This document shows, piece after piece, positions 8,108 to 15,897 of a stretch of 49,818 nt of DNA (position 1 is its first letter; each line of letters begins with the position of its first letter). A program made the translations under genes and the position numbers. The notes under the pieces were generated by a model. The model had not been told where the DNA came from. It searched no databases and saw only the letters and a list, made by a program, of their open reading frames with translations. The DNA lies in contig JAGXSZ010000024.1 of NCBI GenBank assembly GCA_018333515.1, positions 1 through 49,818 on the forward strand. The letters are read 5' to 3'. The stretch comes from Actinomycetota bacterium. Its GTDB lineage: Bacteria > Actinomycetota > Aquicultoria > Aquicultorales > Aquicultoraceae.

Positions 8108-8653
8108 ATGGAGCAGACACTCATTTTAAACGCGAGTACCGAGCCCCTGACATTCGTACCGGTTAAGCGAGCGCTTATTCTTTTGCTCAAAGAAAAGGCG
8201 GAGATAGTCGAGACCCATGTAAGCAAGCGCATAAGAACCGAGAAGAAAGAGTTTCCCTACCCGCTGGTCATTCGGCTCGTACATTATGTGGAGATACCGC
8301 GCCGCTTCAGGGCGCTGGTAAGCAATGCGGTGCTCTTCGCGCGCGACCATCACACCTGCCAGTATTGCGGCAGGCATAAACACGATTTGAAAAAGAAAGA
8401 GCGGCTCACGCGCGAGCACGTCAAACCGATATCACGCGGTGGTGTCGATACCTGGGAGAACGTCACGACGGCCTGCTCGACATGTAACCACAAAAAGAGC
8501 GACAAGCTGCCGTACGAGGCGAGGATGTACCCGAAGACGACGCCGTTCGAGCCTCGCTATATCGCATTGGTCTTGTTGAGCGAATCGATAGATGAAAAAC
8601 AGCGCCCCTATATCGAACCTTTTGTAAAGACGGTGTTTCGGACCTGCCGATAG
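8108..8653 (+). CDS. HNH endonuclease domain protein
   Basis: From ATG 8108 the protein has 181 residues. Homologues typically start with a short 'TLxLNAxxEPL' segment, matched here by QTLILNASTEPLTFVPVKRA. The HNH core follows: CQYCGRH (first Cys pair), LTREHVKPISRGGVDTWENV (His and Asn) and CSTCNHKKSDK (second Cys pair), so it is a zinc-stabilised beta-beta-alpha-metal nuclease fold. The family is widespread and chromosomal, and its role is not established. An upstream in-frame extension to 8018 is Arg-rich and overlaps a TATAAT box at 8011-8016, so it is discarded. No clear Shine-Dalgarno is visible. Confidence 0.87.
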   Translation: MEQTLILNASTEPLTFVPVKRALILLLKEKAEIVETHVSKRIRTEKKEFPYPLVIRLVHYVEIPRRFRALVSNAVLFARDHHTCQYCGRHKHDLKKKERLTREHVKPISRGGVDTWENVTTACSTCNHKKSDKLPYEARMYPKTTPFEPRYIALVLLSESIDEKQRPYIEPFVKTVFRTCR

Positions 8654-8695
8654 CGGTCGGGATAGCAAAAATGGGAAGGTTGGAGAGGATAAGAT

Positions 8696-9334
8696 ATGGA
8701 ACTCGAGCCGATTGGTGGAAGGATACGGGCACGCCTGGACGTCGTCAACAAAGGGCGTGAAATCGCGCTGCCCAAAGCGAGGCAGGTAATACGATTTTCG
8801 AGCGTGGCTATTAGAGCGATACATCGGGAAAGATTCGACGAGGCGCGAACCGGGCTCGACCAAGCTAAGGTTGCCCTGGTCGAAGCACAAAGGGCGCTCA
8901 AAGACTGCCCCGAAATTTACTACGCGGGCTTTTTGCAGGACGCGGAGAAAGAGTATAGTGAGGGTCGCGTGACGTTGGCGCTCGTCACCGGTGAGGAGCT
9001 TCCGACACCGGAAGCGCTCGAAATCGGCTTTCCGCCGTTTTTGTCGGGTCTGGGTGAGGCGATGGGAGAACTCCGCCGGCATATTCTCGATATCATTCGC
9101 AAAGGCAAACTCACCGAAGGCGAACGATTCTTGACTATGATGGACGATGTCTATTACTTCTTGATATCGTTCGACTACCCGGATGCTCTCACGCCCGGCC
9201 TGCGCCGAATCACCGACCTGGCCCGCTCGGTCATGGAGAAGACCAGGGGTGACCTTACGACTTCGATGCGCCAATATGAGCTGCACGACGCTTTGGCGCG
9301 AGTCGAAAATTCCTTCACGGCACGGACCGATTAG
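8696..9334 (+). CDS. Translin-family protein
   Basis: This all-helical 212-residue protein follows the translin pattern: an N-terminal helix with REIALPKARQVIRFSSVAIR, an acidic mid-region QDAEKEYSEGR, then FLSGLGEAMGELRRHIL, FLTMMDDVYYFLISFDYP and the terminal LRRITDLARSVMEKTRGDL. Translins bind RNA or single-stranded DNA as octamers; relatives (archaeal translin, eukaryotic Trax) carry RNase activity that depends on conserved acidic residues, which are plausibly present in the mid-region. Bacterial copies are sparsely distributed. GAGAGGATAAG precedes the ATG by a few bases. It stands between the HNH gene and a candidate structured RNA. Confidence 0.8.
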   Translation: MELEPIGGRIRARLDVVNKGREIALPKARQVIRFSSVAIRAIHRERFDEARTGLDQAKVALVEAQRALKDCPEIYYAGFLQDAEKEYSEGRVTLALVTGEELPTPEALEIGFPPFLSGLGEAMGELRRHILDIIRKGKLTEGERFLTMMDDVYYFLISFDYPDALTPGLRRITDLARSVMEKTRGDLTTSMRQYELHDALARVENSFTARTD

Positions 9335-9416
9335 GGGGATATTAACTTCCATTCGTACAATAAAATTTTACCGCAACGGCCTTTTATCCTAACGCTCACT
9401 TTGCTATAATTTTTCT

Positions 9417-9510
9417 TGCTGTCCCAAGAAGTTCGTTAGGCAACCTTACCGGAAAAGTGGTTTCTGTGGTTGGTAAGAGTCCCGAAAGGCTTCTTGGGAC
9501 CATTTTTTGG
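9417..9510 (+). ncRNA. Candidate small structured RNA or 5' regulatory RNA
   Basis: A perfect TATAAT (9405-9410) would start RNA near 9417. The arms GTCCCAAGAAG (9421-9431) and CTTCTTGGGAC (9490-9500) form an 11-bp closing stem directly followed by a T run (9503-9508). Inside, CTTACC (9445-9450) pairs with GGTAAG (9472-9477). GTTGGTAA (9469-9476) could instead pair with TTACCAAC downstream (9575-9582), giving a possible switch before the phasin-like gene at 9629. It is not tRNA, and I could not match it to a known riboswitch or to SRP RNA. Confidence 0.5.
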
Positions 9511-9628
9511 TTCATCAATCTCCGGCGAACAACTCTCGGTCACATTACGCTTGCTCGTCTTGGTATCCATAAGTTTACCAACACCTAAAATCGGGTAGCA
9601 AAGACTAAAATGGGAAGGAGGGGCCGGC

Positions 9629-9982
9629 GTGGCGGAGTTATTCGATTTTATCAGAAAAAGTCTGTTGTTGAGTGTGGGAGCGATTGCGTTTACAGCGGAA
9701 AAAGCCCAGGAGTTAGTCGATGAACTCGTCGAAAAAGGCGAAATCACGCGCGAACAGGGGCTCTCGATGATGAAAGACGTCGTCGAAAAGGGGAATCACG
9801 CGCGCAAAGAGCTGCGCCAAAACATCGAATCCGAGGTCAGAAAGGTTCTCGATCAAGCCGACATCCCTTCAAGGACCGATGTCAGAAACATCGAGGCCAA
9901 GCTCGACCGGCTCTTGCTGATGCAGAGGCGGCAGGCTTCACCGGACGAAGGGGCGGGAGAAGAGCCCGCCGAGGCGGTATAG
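9629..9982 (+). CDS. Phasin/PhaF-like small protein
   Basis: This protein has 117 residues. The hydrophobic helical N-terminus (LFDFIRKSLLLSVGAIAFTA) is followed by an amphipathic segment AQELVDELVEKGEITREQG and a long helix with Lys/Glu periodicity, ending in a Pro/Glu tail. This matches small 'phasin family' or PHA-granule regulator-like proteins that often occur without a PHA synthase; such proteins may bind membranes or other hydrophobic surfaces. GTG 9629 follows a strong GGAAGGAGG. The preceding structured RNA may control it. A terminator follows directly. Confidence 0.7.
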   Translation: MAELFDFIRKSLLLSVGAIAFTAEKAQELVDELVEKGEITREQGLSMMKDVVEKGNHARKELRQNIESEVRKVLDQADIPSRTDVRNIEAKLDRLLLMQRRQASPDEGAGEEPAEAV

Positions 9983-9993
9983 GCAAACCCAAG

Positions 9994-10022
9994 CAAAACG
10001 GCGCGCGAGCGCCGTTTTGTCG
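9994..10022 (+). terminator. Rho-independent terminator after the phasin-like gene
   Basis: An 11-bp perfect stem, CAAAACGGCGC / GCGCCGTTTTG, closes on a GCGA tetraloop (9994-10019). The T run is inside the 3' arm. Confidence 0.75.
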
Positions 10023-10450
10023 ATGCTCGATCCTATTGCTACACGAATTCTGTCGCAAACCGCATCGCTTGCGGTTTCCCATAGGCCTATTCGATAGTGC
10101 GCGATGCGGTTTGAAGGCGCGTTGTTTCATCCGACTATTGCCCGAATTACCGCCGCGCGGCATTAATTCGCCTTCAAGGGATAGATGGCCTTTACCGAGA
10201 ATGATAGAGAGACGCGATTTCTTGAGTTCTTAAAAAAACTACCCTGAGCACTGGATTTGTCGTCGAGACAGCTTCATGGGCTCTGATGTTTTTTGAGTGT
10301 AGAATAAGCGCTCGCACAATAAGCGCCTATTACATATAATACCAATAGGGGCTCGGTCGGAGAACCTCTTTTCCGCCATATCGCGCGAGAAGAGAGCGCA
10401 GGCGAATACCGCCTGGTTGAGGTTGTGTCCGGGTCTGGTTTCGCGGGACA
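10023..10450. other. Non-coding interval with nested inverted repeats
   Basis: AAACCGCATCGC (10057-10068) can pair either with TGCGGTTT (10070-10077) or, perfectly over 12 bases, with GCGATGCGGTTT (10101-10112). A further palindrome (CGAATTA ... TAATTCG) spans 10143-10170. A TATAAT at 10335-10340 is flanked by CCTATT and AATAGG arms (10326-10331, 10344-10349) and is a likely promoter for the next gene. No ORF with convincing coding character is seen. Confidence 0.5.
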
Positions 10451-10461
10451 ATGGAGGATAA

Positions 10462-10806
10462 ATGGAGGATAAAACCAAGGGAGGCAGAACTCTCGTCGAG
10501 TCGATTCTCGACTTGTTTGAAGTTAGTTCGACCTATCTCAGGCAGCAGGTCAAACAAGTAGTCGATGAGAGCGTAGCCGGACCCATCGGGATAGCGGCCA
10601 AAAAAGCCGCTTTTATCATACTGGCCTTTACGCTCTTCTCTATCGCCGCGATCTTTATCTCCGTCGGGCTCTTTCTACTCCTTGCGACGCTCGTCGGCTA
10701 TATCCTCGCATATTTGATCATCGGCGTAGTCCTCGTCATCTTCGGAGCGATTCTCGCGTGGCGGGCTATGGACAAAAAAACGCCAAAACTGCCGAAACGC
10801 AAGTAG
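10462..10806 (+). CDS. Holin-X-like small membrane protein (PF07332-like)
   Basis: This 114-residue protein has a soluble amphipathic N-terminus (residues 1-45), two adjacent membrane helices (about 48-72 and 74-98, rich in Ile/Leu/Val/Phe) and a basic tail KKTPKLPKRK. This is the architecture of the Actinobacterial Holin-X family; despite the name, most members are chromosomal proteins of unknown function rather than phage holins. The leader carries a duplicated 11-base unit, ATGGAGGATAA at 10451 and 10462, so the upstream copy supplies the GGAGG for the second ATG. Confidence 0.75.
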   Translation: MEDKTKGGRTLVESILDLFEVSSTYLRQQVKQVVDESVAGPIGIAAKKAAFIILAFTLFSIAAIFISVGLFLLLATLVGYILAYLIIGVVLVIFGAILAWRAMDKKTPKLPKRK

Positions 10807-11052
10807 GATTTCGGACATCCCATGGAGAAATAGAGTCGTTGGGAGGGGAGAGGCGAAGAGTCGCGTGTTGTCTTAACTAATCAATAAACTGCCAAGCGCG
10901 GTGATTCAGCCGGTTCCTGACAGATACGGCGCCAAATAAGATTCTTGTCGATACCGCTTCACGTTTTAGGCAGTGCCGTTAGCGGAACACGACTTGTTCT
11001 TAGCGCAAACGGGTAGAACAAAAGCGGATTATTTAAAATAGGAGGAGTAATA

Positions 11053-11946
11053 GTGTTCAAGACAAACAATGATTTAATGCTTCAAGCCAGGAAGGCCGGC
11101 TATGCCGTTGGTGCCTTTAACACCAACGATCTAGAGATCACGCAAGCGATCTTTAAAGCCGCCAAAGAAGAGAAATCCCCAATCATCCTGGCCGTCTCAC
11201 CTTCGGCGATGAAGTACGCGGGTGCCCGCAATATCGTCGCTATGGCGAAAATCGCCACCGAAGAGACCGGAGTTCCGGTTGCGGTCCATCTCGACCACGG
11301 AACCGAGTTCGAGCACCTGGTCAGTGCGGTGCAGGCAGGCTTCTCATCGATTATGTACGATGGCTCGAAGCATCCTTACGAGGAAAATGTGAGGCTGACC
11401 AAGGAGGCGGTCAAGCTCGGGCACGCGGTCGGCATATCGGTCGAGGGCGAGCTTGGGAGGCTCGTCGGAACCGAAGACCACATCACGGTAAGTGAGCGCG
11501 AAGCCTCGATGACCGACCCTGAACAGGCGCTCGACTACGTGGAGCGGACCGGAATAGACGCGTTGGCCGTCTCAATCGGCAACGCGCACGGCTGGTACAA
11601 GGGTAAACCGGAACTCGATTTCAAGCGGCTCGAAGCGATAGGCAAGCTAGTCGGCGACAAAGCCTTACTCGTCTTGCACGGGGCATCGGGCATTCCGGAT
11701 GAGGATATCCGCACGGCGGTTTCGCTGGGTGTAACAAAGATAAATATCGATACCGAGATTCGAGACGCGTTCAGACGCGGTGTCGAAGGGTTTATGAAAG
11801 CGAACCCCGATGTTATCGACCCGAGGAAATTCTTGAAACCGGCTATTGACGAGATGTATGAAATCGTCAGCGGAAAAATTAAACTTTTCGGCTCGTCGAA
11901 CGCGGCGACCGACTATATCGCGGCAGTGACCGGGAGGGCTGTTTAA
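11053..11946 (+). CDS. fba: Class II fructose-bisphosphate aldolase
   Basis: This 297-residue zinc-dependent aldolase cleaves fructose 1,6-bisphosphate to dihydroxyacetone phosphate and glyceraldehyde 3-phosphate in the cytosol. Metal and catalytic residues are visible: D81-H82 in HLDHGTEF, E133 in VEGELGRLVG, H179 in IGNAHGWYKG and H209 in VLHGASG, followed by the phosphate-binding KINIDTEIR. The length is normal for the family. GTG start with GGAGGAG upstream. The TAA stop shares its last A with the ATG of the phosphofructokinase gene, so the two glycolytic steps are translationally coupled. Confidence 0.96.
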   Translation: MFKTNNDLMLQARKAGYAVGAFNTNDLEITQAIFKAAKEEKSPIILAVSPSAMKYAGARNIVAMAKIATEETGVPVAVHLDHGTEFEHLVSAVQAGFSSIMYDGSKHPYEENVRLTKEAVKLGHAVGISVEGELGRLVGTEDHITVSEREASMTDPEQALDYVERTGIDALAVSIGNAHGWYKGKPELDFKRLEAIGKLVGDKALLVLHGASGIPDEDIRTAVSLGVTKINIDTEIRDAFRRGVEGFMKANPDVIDPRKFLKPAIDEMYEIVSGKIKLFGSSNAATDYIAAVTGRAV

Positions 11947-12971
11947 TGAGAATAGGCATGTTGACCGGCGGTGGAGATTCGAGCGCTATCAATGCCGCCA
12001 TACGCGCGGTTGTCCGCAGGGGCCTGGCCGGCGGACACCAGATTCTTGGTTTTAAGAACGGGTGGGCCGGTCCCATCAACGGTGATTACGTCGAAATGAC
12101 CGCTGAGATGGTCTCCGGTATTTTGCCGAAGGGCGGAACGATTCTCGGCACGTCCCGCACCAATCCCTTCAAAATCGAGGGTGCGGTCGATAAAATGCGC
12201 GAGAACATGAAGCGCCTCGGCATCGAGGCGATGGTTTGCATAGGCGGAGACGACACCCTCGGCGTCGCGCACAAGCTCAACCACCTCGACGAGCCGGTTC
12301 CGGCGGTCGGTATCCCCCAGACCATCGACAACGACATCAACGGGACCGATTACGCGATAGGTTTCCAGACCGCGGTCACGGTCGCGACCGAAGCAATCGA
12401 TAAGCTCCACACGACAGCCGAATCGCACCACCGCATTATGGTCGTCGAAGTGATGGGCCGGGATGCGGGACACGTCGCGCTCTACGCCGGACTTGCCGGC
12501 GGAGCCGATATCATACTCGTGCCCGAACATCGTTTCGACATGGACGCGATTATAGATAGGATAAAGAAACGCCGCCAGGGCGGTAAGACATTCAGCATAA
12601 TAGTCGTCGCCGAGGGCGCTAGACCCGAAGGGCGCGAGCAGGTCGTGACGTCGGAGAAGACCGACGCGTTCGGTCATGTGAGGCTCGGCGGCGTCGCCGA
12701 GCACCTTGCGGATGTTATCGAGGAGAAGACCGGTCTCGAGACCAGGTCGATGAACCTCGGCCACCTCCAGCGAGGCGGCATGGCGACACCGTTCGACCGC
12801 GTTGTCGCGACCGAGTTCGGCATCGAAGCCATCGAGCTTGTCGAGAAGGGCGAATTCGACCGGATGACTTCGATCCGGCACGGACATGTGACATCCATCC
12901 CGTTGGCGGAAGCGCTCACCTTGAGGCCGATAGATGAGCGGGTCTTCGAGATGGCGCAGATATTCTTTTAG
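11946..12971 (+). CDS. pfkA: 6-phosphofructokinase (PFKA family; phosphoryl donor uncertain)
   Basis: This 341-residue enzyme phosphorylates fructose 6-phosphate. Family motifs are GGGDSSAINAAIR (nucleotide/PPi loop, 8-20), GGDDT (100-104), IPQTIDND (123-130, catalytic Asp), MGRDAGH and the substrate-binding HLQRGG. Asp at the second position of GGDDT, where ATP-dependent enzymes have Gly, is the hallmark of PPi-using or mixed enzymes. The companion site, Lys in typical PPi enzymes and Gly in ATP enzymes, is Gln125 here. The donor therefore cannot be assigned from sequence. It overlaps fba by one base; pairing with aldolase fits a reversible glycolysis/gluconeogenesis step. Confidence 0.93.
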   Translation: MRIGMLTGGGDSSAINAAIRAVVRRGLAGGHQILGFKNGWAGPINGDYVEMTAEMVSGILPKGGTILGTSRTNPFKIEGAVDKMRENMKRLGIEAMVCIGGDDTLGVAHKLNHLDEPVPAVGIPQTIDNDINGTDYAIGFQTAVTVATEAIDKLHTTAESHHRIMVVEVMGRDAGHVALYAGLAGGADIILVPEHRFDMDAIIDRIKKRRQGGKTFSIIVVAEGARPEGREQVVTSEKTDAFGHVRLGGVAEHLADVIEEKTGLETRSMNLGHLQRGGMATPFDRVVATEFGIEAIELVEKGEFDRMTSIRHGHVTSIPLAEALTLRPIDERVFEMAQIFF

Positions 12972-13346
12972 TCTTAAGAGGATAACAGCCGATAGAGGCT
13001 GTATGCGACCTAAAGCACCTTCCTTAAGTTAACCCGGCGGCTAAACATAGCACCGGGTTAACTCGTTCTTAAAATCGGCTATAAGTCTCAGGGATTTTGC
13101 GACTGGAGCGGTCGATATGACCGCTCTCAATACAAACATGTTCTTAACCTTTAGGTTAGCATCGGTGAAAATTTTGCGATATTCGCCATAACACCGCTGG
13201 TAAACGCCTATAGTTCTTAATGACACGAGCTTTATCCCTGTTTGCCGGTCGCGAAACGGGTATAAATAGTTTAGCTTCGGGACAGGGCGCAAGGCGATTA
13301 CTTTAGGCTATTAATTGATATCGAGATATATGAGGAGGTGATAAGG
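12972..13346. other. Intergenic region with two hairpins upstream of hsp20
   Basis: Hairpin 13028-13062 (arms GTTAACCCGG and CCGGGTTAAC) could terminate the fba-pfkA transcript, although its T run is poor. A second one near 13107-13127 has arms GAGCGGTC and GACCGCTC. No CIRCE-type heat-shock operator is found. A TATAAA at 13261-13266 lacks a well-placed -35 box. No gene is seen. Confidence 0.5.
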
Positions 13347-13793
13347 ATGACAGCACTTCGCAGATGGGACCCCTGGCGGGAGCTTTCCAGGGTTCAGGAT
13401 GATTTGAGCAGCATGTTCGAGCGCGCTTTCGGTTCTGAAAGGAGAGAGCGGCTGATGCTTTCACACTGGATGCCCGATGTCGACATCTACGAGAAAGAGA
13501 ACAAAATCTACATCAGGATGGATATTCCGGAGATCAAACCCGAGGACATCGATATTTCTGTTGTCGACAATACCATGAAGATAAAGGGCGAGCGCAAGAT
13601 GACCGAGGAGGTCAAAGAGGAGAACTACTACCGGATGGAGCGCCGGTACGGTTCGTTCGAACGCCTCATAGAACTGCCGGTTTCGGTGAAGATGGATGAT
13701 ATCGAGGCTACCTACAAAAACGGCGTTCTCCATGTCGAGCTGCCCAAAGCCGAGGAGGCCAAGGCGAAAGAGATTAAAATCAAAGCCGCTTAG
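13347..13793 (+). CDS. Small heat-shock protein, Hsp20/alpha-crystallin family
   Basis: This 148-residue ATP-independent holdase has an aromatic N-terminal arm (RRWDPWRELSRVQDD), an alpha-crystallin domain (about 43-137, with MPDVDIYEKENKIYIRMD and ERRYGSFERLIELP) and the conserved YKNGVLHVELPK before a Lys-rich tail. ATG 13347 is chosen over an upstream GTG because a full-length anti-SD complement (AGGAGGTGAT) sits exactly before it. It is a single gene, convergent with the molybdopterin genes. It binds unfolding proteins in the cytosol. Confidence 0.95.
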   Translation: MTALRRWDPWRELSRVQDDLSSMFERAFGSERRERLMLSHWMPDVDIYEKENKIYIRMDIPEIKPEDIDISVVDNTMKIKGERKMTEEVKEENYYRMERRYGSFERLIELPVSVKMDDIEATYKNGVLHVELPKAEEAKAKEIKIKAA

Positions 13794-13907
13794 GGATTTT
13801 CGGTCGAAGGATTTGACCACCCCCGAAGAGAGCTAATAAACGGCGCCGCAGTCGGCAGCGGTCTTGAAAGACAGAACGGAGCCCTTGTTTTCTGGAGCGT
13901 TGAGCAT

Positions 13908-15833
13908 TCAGGGCCGTTGCCGTTTTCCGGTCTCCTCGACCTCATAACCGCCCATCGCGGCAACCTGCTCTTTAAACTCGTCCGTTCCGATGATTTTCAG
14001 CATTAATTGAATTTTTTCGTCCTCCAGGTACTCGCTGGGTATTACGAGGTCGTAGCGTTCTTTTGTTACCGGGATGAAATCGAGCGACAGGGCGTTGGCG
14101 GCGGCTTTGATACCGAGGCCCGCGTCGGCCGCGCCCGAGGCGACGGCAATCGCCACGTTCATATGCGTGTACTCTTCGTTAAGGTAACCCGCGATAGCGC
14201 TTGCCTCGATGCCGGCTTTGCCGAGTTCGTAATCGAGCAGGATACGGGTGCCGGAACCGGCCTGGCGGTTGACGAAGACGATGTCGCCGCGCGCAAGGTC
14301 GCGAACGCTTTGAATGCCTTTCGGGTTGCCGCCGGCGACCATGAAACCCTGCCACCGGTGGACGAGCGTGACCACTTCAACCGGAATCGAGGGCAGGTAG
14401 CGTTGGATATAGGAATGATTGTATTCGCCGGTTTCGGTATCGAGCAGGTGTGAGCCGGCGAAATGCGCGGTCTGCTTTCTGAGCGCGATAAGGCCCCCCA
14501 GGCTTCCGACATTGCTCGACGAGACCTGCACTCTACCGCCGGTCTCTTCTTTCAGCATGCTTCCTATTAAATCGATGGTCATATCGTGGGAGCCGATAAC
14601 GACCAGCCTTCCGTTGATCATCTCGCGCGAAGCGAGGAGTTCCGCCTCGGCCGCTTCTCCCTCGGATAAGCCGCCGGTCTCCTGTGGTATGCGGATAATC
14701 CCGTCGGCGCGCACGATCGATGAGAGAACCCCGGCGCCTCCGGCCAGCGGTGTGGCCGTGAGCGCGCCCCCGACGTCGCCGATTATCACCCGCACATGCT
14801 CTTCGAGGCCGAGTTTTGACGGTATCTTCCGCCCGACAGTGACGCCCACTTTCGCCAGCTCAGGCGGTTGCAGACCCTGGAGCATATAGAGTAGGGGTCG
14901 CACGAATTCCCTGAAAGCCACCGCCGCCGAGACCGGATATCCGGGAATGCCGATAACCGGCTTGCCTTCGACTTCGGCGAGTAACGCCGGTTTTCCAGGC
15001 ATCACGGTAACGCCGTGGACAAGGAGACGACCCATTTTCTCCAGGAGCGGGGGAGTGAAATCCTCCGAACCCGCCGACGAGCCCGCTATCATCATCACTA
15101 TATCGTATTCTTTTGAGAGCGCGTCTCTCAGGGTTGTTTCGAGCTTTCTCTCGATGTCGGATACGGGCGCGTGAATCTCCGCGGTCGCGCCGCACTCCTC
15201 GGCCATCGAAGCGAGCATCTGCCCGTCGACCTCGAGTATCGCGCCTTTGGGCAACGGGTCCGGCGCTTCTTCCGGAACGACTATTTCAGTCCCTGTGGGG
15301 ATGATTAAGACCCGGGGTCCGCGGATTACTTCCATGGAAAGGACACCGGCGGCGAGCAAAGCCGCCTGGTCGTAGGCGCGAACGCGATGGCGCGCTGAGA
15401 GAATTATCTCTCCCTTGACCATATCTTCGCCCGCCTTGCGGACGTTTCGCCACGGATACGCCGACTCCCGGATTTCCCATCCGTCTTTCGTAGCCTCGAC
15501 CTTTTCGATCATTATGACGGCGTCGGTCCCGTCGGGCATGGGGTCGCCTGTGTCGATTAAGACGGTATGGCCGCCTTTAGGGAGGGTGAGCGGCTTTTCA
15601 GGAAGCGCGCCAAAGGTCTCGGTAGCTTTGACCGCGATACCGTCCATAGCGGCCGCGTGATATGCCGGAACGGATTGCTTCGCGGTCACGGGTCGGGCCG
15701 ACACGCGCCCCAATGCTTTTCGCACCGCAATCGTTTCGGACCCAAGGAGGATATCCTTAAAATTACCGAATAGAATCGCTCTCGCTTCAGCCAAGGGCTT
15801 CAGGTTGCGATATACTCTCTTCGCTCGCTCCAT
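13908..15833 (-). CDS. MoeA-type molybdopterin molybdotransferase fused to a periplasmic-binding-protein-like domain
   Basis: The 641-residue fusion has a MoeA/gephyrin unit in residues 1-400 (AYHAAAMDGIAV, DTGDPMPDGTDAVIM, VLIIPTGTEIV, GKPVIGIPGYPVSAAV). Residues about 415-640 form a substrate-binding-like domain (LVVIGSHDMTIDLIGSML, VNRQAGSGTRILLDYELGKA, AVASGAADAGLGIKAAA) of the PF12727 type. It would insert molybdate or tungstate into molybdopterin; the extra domain may sense or hold the oxyanion. ATG 15833 follows AAGGA; an upstream TTG at 15872 lacks one. It is downstream of, and probably co-transcribed with, a second moeA. Confidence 0.92.
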   Translation of the reverse strand: MERAKRVYRNLKPLAEARAILFGNFKDILLGSETIAVRKALGRVSARPVTAKQSVPAYHAAAMDGIAVKATETFGALPEKPLTLPKGGHTVLIDTGDPMPDGTDAVIMIEKVEATKDGWEIRESAYPWRNVRKAGEDMVKGEIILSARHRVRAYDQAALLAAGVLSMEVIRGPRVLIIPTGTEIVVPEEAPDPLPKGAILEVDGQMLASMAEECGATAEIHAPVSDIERKLETTLRDALSKEYDIVMMIAGSSAGSEDFTPPLLEKMGRLLVHGVTVMPGKPALLAEVEGKPVIGIPGYPVSAAVAFREFVRPLLYMLQGLQPPELAKVGVTVGRKIPSKLGLEEHVRVIIGDVGGALTATPLAGGAGVLSSIVRADGIIRIPQETGGLSEGEAAEAELLASREMINGRLVVIGSHDMTIDLIGSMLKEETGGRVQVSSSNVGSLGGLIALRKQTAHFAGSHLLDTETGEYNHSYIQRYLPSIPVEVVTLVHRWQGFMVAGGNPKGIQSVRDLARGDIVFVNRQAGSGTRILLDYELGKAGIEASAIAGYLNEEYTHMNVAIAVASGAADAGLGIKAAANALSLDFIPVTKERYDLVIPSEYLEDEKIQLMLKIIGTDEFKEQVAAMGGYEVEETGKRQRP

Positions 15834-15897
15834 GGTAGTTCCTTTGTAATTATTTAGCACGCTCTTCCGCAATCAACCGACTCGAGTTTGTTCCTTT

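Noticed and set aside
9421-9500. tRNA-like length and closing stem
   Set aside because: The stem is 11 bp, there is no TTCGA-type T-loop or anticodon arm, and no 7/5/5 pattern.
9629-10806. Phage lysis cassette (holin name at 10462)
   Set aside because: The Holin-X-like family is widespread on chromosomes; no endolysin or phage structural genes are nearby.
11943-12887. Long open frame antisense to phosphofructokinase
   Set aside because: The opposite strand holds a complete conserved PFK; the antisense frame is a by-product of GC-rich codon use. The same applies to frames antisense to the translin gene (8432-9352), the GT4 gene (27725-28783) and nurA (25224-26306).
12972-13346. CIRCE heat-shock operator upstream of hsp20
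   Set aside because: No TTAGCACTC-N9-GAGTGCTAA-like repeat is present; the hairpins there have different sequence.
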